The translations under genes and the position numbers were made by a program. Below, piece after piece: positions 7,112-11,360 of a DNA stretch of 11,360 nt. Positions within the stretch are counted from its first letter, which is position 1. Each line of letters begins with the position of its first letter. Location of the stretch: NCBI GenBank assembly GCA_002348315.1, contig DEAW01000235.1, positions 51,654 to 63,013 of the forward strand, given 5' to 3'. The notes below the pieces were generated by a model, which was given only the letters and a program-made list of their open reading frames with translations, searched no databases and was not told the DNA's origin. Origin of the DNA: Planctomycetaceae bacterium UBA2972 (lineage in GTDB: Bacteria > Planctomycetota > Planctomycetia > Pirellulales > Pirellulaceae).

Positions 7112-7146
7112 AGCCATTCACTTACAGCAAGTGAATGGCTTTTTTT
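7112..7146. terminator. Strong bidirectional intrinsic terminator
   Basis: A perfect 12-bp stem, AGCCATTCACTT (7112-7123) and AAGTGAATGGCT (7129-7140), encloses the loop ACAGC and is followed by a T-run (to 7146). On the minus strand the A-rich flank at 7104-7111 supplies a T-run too. It therefore ends acs on the plus strand and can also end the lipoprotein gene, whose stop codon is at 7169-7171 on the minus strand. Confidence 0.95.
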
Positions 7147-7168
7147 GTTGCTTGGTATGCGTGTCAGC

Positions 7169-7816
7169 TTAAGGTCCGACACCGACGGTGGCATCGCCTT
7201 CGTTCTGTTGGGTTGCGAGTCGACGGTCAGCTTCCTGCCAGATTCGAATCATCTCTTCAGGCTCTTCGAAATTCAGATAGGTGGGGGCTTCGTTGGCAGC
7301 GACTCGCGTCGCCATGCCGGCAATTCTCCAGCCTTCCGGTTGCTGACGCAGAATCCAAATGATATCGAACTGATGTGTTAGTCCATCTTGGCCGGGCTCT
7401 TTCCACAAACTAGTGACATATGCTCCACCGGATACGAGTTCAACTCCGCCTACTTCAAACGAGGCATTGGGCGAACCGGGGCTACGAACCACGAGATCAT
7501 GTTTCTGAGTTTCCTGTTTGGCACGTGTCGTTAATAAATCAGAAATTTCTGCATCCTTGCCGAGTTGCAGGGCAGTCAGAAAACTTTGCACGATAGACTG
7601 CGGAGTAGTAGTTGTTGTTGCGGTTGTCTCGGTGGAAGGGACGGCAATTTCGGAATCTGTGTCAGGTAATTCCGTGGTCAGTGTAACCTGAGGAGCCTGA
7701 GTTTCGGTGTCTGGAGTGGCAGTTTCCGATGGTTCCGATGAATCGGAGCAACCTGCAGACAGTAACAAACATCCGGAAAGACAGATGGTCCAGTAGAAAC
7801 GGTTGAGAACGCGCAT
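7169..7816 (-). CDS. Predicted lipoprotein, Thr/Glu-rich linker, unknown C-terminal domain
   Basis: From the chosen start the protein has 215 residues and begins with a lipoprotein signal: MRVLNRFYW, a hydrophobic stretch, and the lipobox LSAGC with the lipidated Cys at residue 23. Residues 24 to about 78 form a low-complexity linker rich in Ser, Thr, Glu and Pro, including a run of threonines. The rest (about 79-215) looks like one small alpha/beta domain: a helix with SIVQSFLTALQ, then FEVGGVEL, YVTSLWKE, FDIIWILRQQPEGWRIAGMA, reminiscent of NTF2-like or DUF4878-type lipoprotein domains, though I cannot name the family. The frame stays open upstream to 7975, but I reject that longer form: the ATG at 7816 has AAGGCGAG (7828-7821) at normal distance and puts the signal peptide at the N-terminus. 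It is likely anchored in a membrane facing the periplasm. It diverges from the gene at 8000. Confidence 0.8.
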   Translation of the reverse strand: MRVLNRFYWTICLSGCLLLSAGCSDSSEPSETATPDTETQAPQVTLTTELPDTDSEIAVPSTETTATTTTTPQSIVQSFLTALQLGKDAEISDLLTTRAKQETQKHDLVVRSPGSPNASFEVGGVELVSGGAYVTSLWKEPGQDGLTHQFDIIWILRQQPEGWRIAGMATRVAANEAPTYLNFEEPEEMIRIWQEADRRLATQQNEGDATVGVGP

Positions 7817-7820
7817 GGGT

Positions 7821-7828
7821 CTCGCCTT
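7821..7828 (-). promoter_or_regulatory. Ribosome-binding site that fixes the lipoprotein start
   Basis: On the minus strand AAGGCGAG precedes the ATG at 7816; its AAGG core is eight bases from the start codon. The alternative in-frame ATG at 7831 has only AGGA about 16 bases away, and the far upstream ATG at 7975 would bury the lipoprotein signal inside the protein. Confidence 0.55.
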
Positions 7829-7999
7829 CATGTAAATACAGTTAAATCCTGAATTGTGCCGCATAGTTTGGGAAAAATACTCAATTCTGTAAAGACGAAT
7901 ACCATTGAATGCCGAGGATGATGTTGGAGCGCCGTCCACATCCCACGAGTGGCGGTTTGTGATCTTTTGACCCATGAATAATAGGTAAGGAACCTAACA

Positions 8000-8425
8000 A
8001 TGAAGCGTTTTGGCGTAAGCGGATTGGCTTTGCTGATGGCGGTGACGCTGGTCGTCACAGGCGCAGTTCAAGCTGACAATGACTCGAAGAAACTCATCAA
8101 TTTCTCGATACCAAAAATCAGTTTGAAGAAATCAGACTGCTGTGAAGACGAAAAAGAATGTTGCGATAAGAAGGAAGCTTGCTGTTCTGCAGGAAGTAAA
8201 CTTCTGAGTCGATTAAAGGGTTTGGTTAAAAAGGCTGAATGTACCGGGGAAGAAGACTGTCCCGTATGTAATGCTAAGAAATTGACTGACAAAGCCGCTG
8301 GTACCGCCAGAAATCTGACTGGTAAAGCTGGCGAAGTTGTCAAAGATGGTGCCGACAGAGCGAAGGAAACCGTAGGTAAACTTCGTGCTCGCACCGAAAA
8401 GGTGATTGAGAAGATTAAGAAGTAG
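8000..8425 (+). CDS. Small secreted Cys- and Lys-rich protein with heptad Cys pairs and 11-mer repeats
   Basis: I do not recognise this 141-residue protein. It starts with a Sec signal peptide (Lys-Arg, hydrophobic residues 5-23, probable cleavage after VQA at 25). The mature part has nine cysteines, six of them in three Cys-Cys pairs at 47-48, 54-55 and 61-62, spaced exactly seven residues apart within an Asp/Glu/Lys-rich stretch. Three more follow as Cys81, Cys87 and Cys90 (C-x5-C-x2-C). Residues 97-140 divide into four 11-residue units that begin DKAAG, GKAGE, DRAKE and ARTEK, with a basic residue at position 2, Ala/Thr at 3 and Ala/Val/Ile at 7, resembling LEA group 3-type amphipathic helices. 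The seven-residue Cys spacing would stack thiols on one helix face, suiting metal binding or disulfide cross-linking; both are guesses. AAGGA eight bases upstream supports the start, and a terminator follows directly. Confidence 0.85.
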   Translation: MKRFGVSGLALLMAVTLVVTGAVQADNDSKKLINFSIPKISLKKSDCCEDEKECCDKKEACCSAGSKLLSRLKGLVKKAECTGEEDCPVCNAKKLTDKAAGTARNLTGKAGEVVKDGADRAKETVGKLRARTEKVIEKIKK

Positions 8426-8450
8426 TCCACTCAATCCAACGGACCTAAAA

Positions 8451-8488
8451 ACACGCTGTGCCTGTTTTCAGACACAGCGTGTTTTTTT
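8451..8488. terminator. Intrinsic terminator after the Cys-rich protein gene
   Basis: ACACGCTGTG (8451-8460) pairs perfectly with CACAGCGTGT (8473-8482), and the stem can extend past one mismatch through CTG/CAG to a TTTT loop. A T-run reaches 8488. The A-run before the stem (8447-8451) gives a shorter T-run on the other strand, so it may also stop transcripts of the minus-strand gene ending at 8537. Confidence 0.93.
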
Positions 8489-8536
8489 ATTGCCGTGTTT
8501 TGTTATTGAATTGGCCAGACCAGACGGTGACAGGAA

Positions 8537-9460
8537 TTACGCCAGCGTCTTTCTGAGAACGTCCAGATAATGTTTGGATTCTTTGCGTGGATCACCTGCC
8601 TCTTCGTATTCCAGTACAACGAATCCTCGATAAGAACTGTCTTTGAGAATCTTACCCAGACGATCGAAATCGGTGGGTGTCACGTTACGTTCTGCGTCCC
8701 GCGTGGCGACCTTTACCTGAACGTTCATGGCATACGGAGCTACTTCAGCCAACTCGGCATAGACATCTTCACTCGAAAAATTACCGGTGTCCAGATTGAC
8801 TGCAAACCACGGGCTTTGAACGTCATTGACAAAATTCATCAATCCTTTGGCTGTGGAGGTTGGTCCACCGTGGTTTTCCAATGCCAGGAAAACGCCTTTG
8901 GTGCCGGCGTAGTCACAGCATTCTTCGATGGCCGATACCATCAATTTATGGGACTCGGCTTCAGTCTGCCCCGTTTTTGCATGTCCGGCAAAAATGCGAA
9001 TCGCAGGAGCACCCATCACGGCAGCATAATCGACCCAGGTTTTCACGTAGTCGATCTGTTCCTGACGTTTGGGGTCGCCTGTGGGATGCCCAAAGTCGTT
9101 GCCGACTGCCGTGCCGGAAATGGATAATCCTAATCGGAAACAATGCTCTTTAAGTCCGAGCAGGTATTCAGCAGTCACTTTTTCGGGGAAGTAGTATGAA
9201 GTTAGTTCTGTTCCTTCGAGTCCAAAGGCCGCACAGTCGTCAATGAAATCATGCAGTGTCAATTCGGCTTTATCGCCCTTGAGTAAATTGCGGTAGCTAT
9301 AGGCAGCTAGCGAGTACTTAAACTTAGCTTCCCCATTGCGTTTAATGGGGTCGATGGCGTGCGACAGTGAGGTGAGTGAGGTAGCTGTGACAAGTGCGGC
9401 GGAGCCTGTAAGGAAATGTCGGCGATGGAAACGTCCGAACGCATGGGTGTTTGAATTCAT
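8537..9460 (-). CDS. Tat-exported TIM-barrel sugar isomerase/epimerase-like protein (AP-endonuclease 2 superfamily)
   Basis: This 307-residue protein starts with a twin-arginine signal: Arg13-Arg14 in RRHFLTG, a weakly hydrophobic segment and probable cleavage after SHA (33-35). Export in folded form through Tat suits a metal-loaded enzyme. The mature part is a xylose-isomerase-like TIM barrel (PF01261), with KYSLAAYSYRN (48-58), GLEGTELTSYYFP (80-92), GAPAIRIFAGH (150-160), FLALENHGG (191-199), FAVNLDTGNF (219-228), NVQVKV (246-251) and FVVLEYEE (280-287). The likely metal ligands are Glu195, Asp224, Gln248 and Glu284. The third ligand is His in many relatives; Gln is used in hydroxypyruvate isomerase, so the site looks intact. 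The substrate is unknown. Such exported isomerase-like proteins are numerous in planctomycetes. It lies 55 bp downstream of polX on the same strand, probably with its own promoter. Confidence 0.9.
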   Translation of the reverse strand: MNSNTHAFGRFHRRHFLTGSAALVTATSLTSLSHAIDPIKRNGEAKFKYSLAAYSYRNLLKGDKAELTLHDFIDDCAAFGLEGTELTSYYFPEKVTAEYLLGLKEHCFRLGLSISGTAVGNDFGHPTGDPKRQEQIDYVKTWVDYAAVMGAPAIRIFAGHAKTGQTEAESHKLMVSAIEECCDYAGTKGVFLALENHGGPTSTAKGLMNFVNDVQSPWFAVNLDTGNFSSEDVYAELAEVAPYAMNVQVKVATRDAERNVTPTDFDRLGKILKDSSYRGFVVLEYEEAGDPRKESKHYLDVLRKTLA

Positions 9461-9472
9461 GATGGTTGATCT

Positions 9473-9501
9473 TTTATCTATAAAGTTCTATTTGGGGTCA
9501 A
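9473..9501 (-). promoter_or_regulatory. Candidate promoter of the TIM-barrel gene
   Basis: Read on the minus strand, TTGACC (9501-9496) and GATAAA (9478-9473) are separated by 17 bases; the -35 matches the sigma-70 consensus at five of six positions and the -10 at four. The start codon at 9460 is only 12 bases beyond the -10, and no Shine-Dalgarno sequence precedes it, so a transcript from here would be nearly leaderless. The element is short and could be chance. Confidence 0.3.
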
Positions 9502-9515
9502 TTCAGTGTAATCAA

Positions 9516-11249
9516 TTATTTACCGGTAAACAGTTTTTGTAATTCCGGCCAGCTCAGTGTATTGGCAACATGAGCTGCTGTCAGGCTCCCCCGCCGCGCC
9601 TGTTTCACTCCGTATTTCAATACATCCAGTCCCGGAATCTTATGAGCATCACTGCTAATCACAATTGGAATTCCTCGTTCCCGAGCCATCGCACAGTGCA
9701 CATCGTGGAGGTCGAGTCGAGCTGGATTGGCATTGAGTTCCAGCATCTTGCCGTTTTCTCTGGTAGCCTGAAACACAGCTTCCATGTCGACATCATAGGC
9801 TTCGCGTCGATTAATAAGTCTTCCGGTTGGATGCGCGATAATGTTGACATGTGGATTTTCCAACGCGCCTGTGATTCGATCGGTGATCTGTTCACGTGAT
9901 TGTCGTTGGCCGAAATGTACTGAAGCAATCACCCAGTCGGCCTGCTCCAGTACGTTGTCGGGTAGATCCATTGGACCGTCTTCAAGGATGTCGCATTCAA
10001 TTCCCTTGAGTATTAAAAAATCGTCCCTGCGAGCGGCATTGATTGCATCAATTTCTTTCCACTGCTCCAGCACTCGCTGAGCGTCCAGTCCATTGGCAAC
10101 CGAGACGCGTTGCGAATGATCGGTGATGGCAATGTACTTCAAGCCTCGTTGTTTGGCCGCGTCGGCCATCTCTTCGATGGAGGATTTTCCATCGGTGGCA
10201 GTGGTATGCATATGCAAATCGCCCTGGATTTGTTCGACTTGGATTAAGTCGGGTAATGCATTGCTGGCCGCTAATTCAAATTCAGTCCGAGCTTCTCGTA
10301 GTTCAGGCGGGAAGCAGGGAAGCTTCAATGTTTGGTAGACTTCGTCTTCAGACGCTCCGGCAAGATACGTTTCGGTGTCACCGTCGATCTGGAAGATGCC
10401 ATACTCGTTAATCTTCATTCCCAGTTGTTTGGCACGGCCACGCAGTTCGACATTGTGATCTTTCGATCCGGTGAAGTACTGCAGAGCCGCCCCGAAAGCT
10501 TCGGCTTTAACCACTCGCAGATCTACTTGAAAACTGTTACCAACCCGGATCGACATCTTCGTCTCTCCTCGCACAATCGTTTGCTCAAGATCCGGATAGC
10601 CCGCAAAGTGCTCCATCACTGCTTCAGCATTTTTTGAATCGACAAGAATATCCAGGTCACCAACGGTTTCTCGTCCACGTCGATAGCTGCCGGCAAATTC
10701 CAGTTGCTCGATTCCCGGGCAATGTTGGAAGTGCTCCCTGAGTGAATGAGCCAGCTCGTCTGCGTCAGCCCAATAGATTCTCTCATTGGCAGCCGCAGCG
10801 ATGGCCATTCCCTCGAGAATACTTGTCTCTGTTTTCGCAGCAAACCCCTTGAGCTTCCGGACTTCACCTGCTTCGCAAGCGGCCTGGAGTTGTTCGAGTG
10901 TTTGGATGCCGAGTTGTTGATAAAGTGCAGCCGCTTTTTTGGGGCCGAGTCCGGGAATGCGTAGAATGTCGAGTACGGTGGAAGGGACGGTCTCGAGAAT
11001 CTCGTTGATCTCAGCAATTTCACCGTCCTGGACCAGTTGAGTGATTTTTTCTGCGACTCCTTTACCGATGCCGTCGACTTCAAGTAATTGCGATGGGTCG
11101 CTCGTTACCATCGTTGCAAAGGAATCCGTCGAATCCTTCACGACGCGGGCCCCGCGGCGGTAGGCTCGAATCTTGAACGAGTTGGCACCTTGAAACTCAA
11201 GCAAGTCTGCGAGTTTGGTGATCTGAGCTGATATCTTCCCGTTTTCCAT
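9516..11249 (-). CDS. polX: Family X DNA polymerase with PHP domain
   Basis: This 577-residue protein is a bacterial PolX, a gap-filling repair polymerase fused to a PHP metallo-nuclease, of normal length (B. subtilis PolX is about 570). Residues 1-150 form the helical DNA-binding part, with helix-hairpin-helix motifs at EVDGIGKGVAEKI (57-69) and RIPGLGPKKAAAL (97-109). The polymerase palm has FAGSYRRGRETVGDLDIL (185-202) with Asp198 and Asp200, and QVDLRVV (241-247) with Asp243, giving the full catalytic triad. The thumb has FTGSKDHNVELR (259-270). The PHP domain (about 340-577) keeps all metal ligands I can identify: His346, His348, Asp353, His378, Glu418, His445, His473, Asp534 and His536. 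Both activities (polymerase and 3'-5' exonuclease or AP-site processing, as known for PolX) therefore look intact. The start has a GAAAAGAAG stretch just upstream. It probably acts in base-excision repair. Confidence 0.96.
   Translation of the reverse strand: MENGKISAQITKLADLLEFQGANSFKIRAYRRGARVVKDSTDSFATMVTSDPSQLLEVDGIGKGVAEKITQLVQDGEIAEINEILETVPSTVLDILRIPGLGPKKAAALYQQLGIQTLEQLQAACEAGEVRKLKGFAAKTETSILEGMAIAAAANERIYWADADELAHSLREHFQHCPGIEQLEFAGSYRRGRETVGDLDILVDSKNAEAVMEHFAGYPDLEQTIVRGETKMSIRVGNSFQVDLRVVKAEAFGAALQYFTGSKDHNVELRGRAKQLGMKINEYGIFQIDGDTETYLAGASEDEVYQTLKLPCFPPELREARTEFELAASNALPDLIQVEQIQGDLHMHTTATDGKSSIEEMADAAKQRGLKYIAITDHSQRVSVANGLDAQRVLEQWKEIDAINAARRDDFLILKGIECDILEDGPMDLPDNVLEQADWVIASVHFGQRQSREQITDRITGALENPHVNIIAHPTGRLINRREAYDVDMEAVFQATRENGKMLELNANPARLDLHDVHCAMARERGIPIVISSDAHKIPGLDVLKYGVKQARRGSLTAAHVANTLSWPELQKLFTGK
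9519..9530. repeat. 12-bp perfect palindrome over the polX stop codon
   Basis: TTTACCGGTAAA is a perfect 12-bp palindrome that encodes the last residues of PolX and abuts its stop codon (9516-9518). With no loop and no suitable T-run it is not a terminator. It could be a chance consequence of the codons for Phe-Thr-Gly-Lys. Confidence 0.4.
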
Positions 11250-11273
11250 GGCTTCTTTTCCGTTGGAGACGTT

Positions 11274-11302
11274 TTACCAACAACCTGGTAAGGAAAATTA
11301 TA
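11274..11302 (-). promoter_or_regulatory. Candidate polX promoter -10 and adjacent dyad
   Basis: On the minus strand a perfect TATAAT lies at 11302-11297, about 48 bases upstream of the polX start. At 17-base spacing the -35 is only TCAGTT, a poor match. Just downstream, near the expected transcription start, is the inverted repeat TTACCA-N6-TGGTAA (11274-11279 and 11286-11291). The -10 and the dyad are seen directly; their function is a guess. Confidence 0.4.
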
Positions 11303-11360
11303 GTGGAAAATGGATGGAGAACTGATAGCAGCTGTTTCGTAATCCAGCCTTTGCGAAAAA
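11303..11360. other. Window-edge intergenic sequence upstream of polX
   Basis: No open frame, hairpin or other element can be supported in these last 58 bases apart from the polX promoter region described separately. Confidence 0.4.

Noticed and set aside
8068..8430. Minus-strand open frame of 120 codons opposite the Cys-rich protein gene.
   Set aside because: The plus-strand frame has a signal peptide, a good Shine-Dalgarno site and a terminator in the right place. The antisense product is Ser/Phe-rich without a domain, as expected for the complement of Lys/Glu-rich codons.
8570..9127. Plus-strand open frame of 185 codons opposite the TIM-barrel gene.
   Set aside because: It is antisense to a gene with clear family motifs, its translation has no recognisable domain, and it has no convincing ribosome-binding site. 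It is a shadow frame.
10616..11083. Minus-strand open frame of 155 codons inside polX in another frame.
   Set aside because: The polX frame carries the HhH and polymerase motifs here; the alternative translation is Ser/Arg-rich and unlike any protein I know.
1..11360. Mobile element, prophage, defence island or toxin-antitoxin pair.
   Set aside because: No transposase, integrase, terminal inverted repeats, restriction, nuclease-effector or antitoxin-like gene is visible; the genes are metabolic, repair, glycan and envelope genes.
1..11360. tRNA, rRNA or known riboswitch.
   Set aside because: I found no cloverleaf-like segment ending in CCA, no rRNA-like sequence, and no riboswitch core in the longer intergenic gaps; the hairpins seen are short terminators or simple dyads.

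Overview
The window looks like an ordinary chromosomal stretch from a planctomycete (order Planctomycetales, possibly near Gimesia or Rubinisphaera). The placement rests on protein character: a PmoA-like (DUF6807) secreted protein, a Tat-exported sugar-isomerase-like TIM barrel, an ExeA-type ATPase beside glycan genes, and several small secreted proteins without obvious wider homologues. Base composition is roughly balanced and Shine-Dalgarno strength varies from gene to gene. No ribosomal RNA or other taxonomic marker is present, so the placement is an inference.

Layout from left to right. (1) Positions 1-838: the 3' end of a DUF1015-family gene on the plus strand, converging within 6 bp on a stand-alone trpF (tryptophan synthesis) on the minus strand. 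(2) Positions 1053-3633: a tight plus-strand operon of an ExeA/GspA-like AAA ATPase, a nucleotide-sugar 4-epimerase of the WbpP/GalE type and a DPM1-like polyprenol-phosphate sugar transferase, the last two overlapping as ATGA. This looks like a surface-glycan module. (3) Positions 3735-5012: a secreted DUF6807/PmoA-like protein whose stop codon lies in an 18-bp tandem repeat. (4) Positions 5130-7085: acs, acetyl-CoA synthetase, behind a leader rich in inverted repeats and closed by a strong bidirectional terminator. (5) Positions 7169-8425: a divergent pair, a minus-strand lipoprotein and a plus-strand small secreted cysteine- and lysine-rich protein, bounded on both outer sides by strong hairpin terminators. 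(6) Positions 8537-11249: on the minus strand, a PolX/PHP DNA polymerase followed by the Tat-exported TIM-barrel protein.

Most genes are standard metabolic, repair or glycan genes. I see no CRISPR array, transposase, phage gene, tRNA or rRNA. The most unusual items are the small secreted protein at 8000-8425 (three Cys-Cys pairs spaced exactly seven residues apart, then four 11-residue LEA-like repeats), the ATPase-epimerase-transferase operon, the acs leader, and the tandem repeat that carries the stop codon of the DUF6807 gene. I found no convincing new defence or mobile system.
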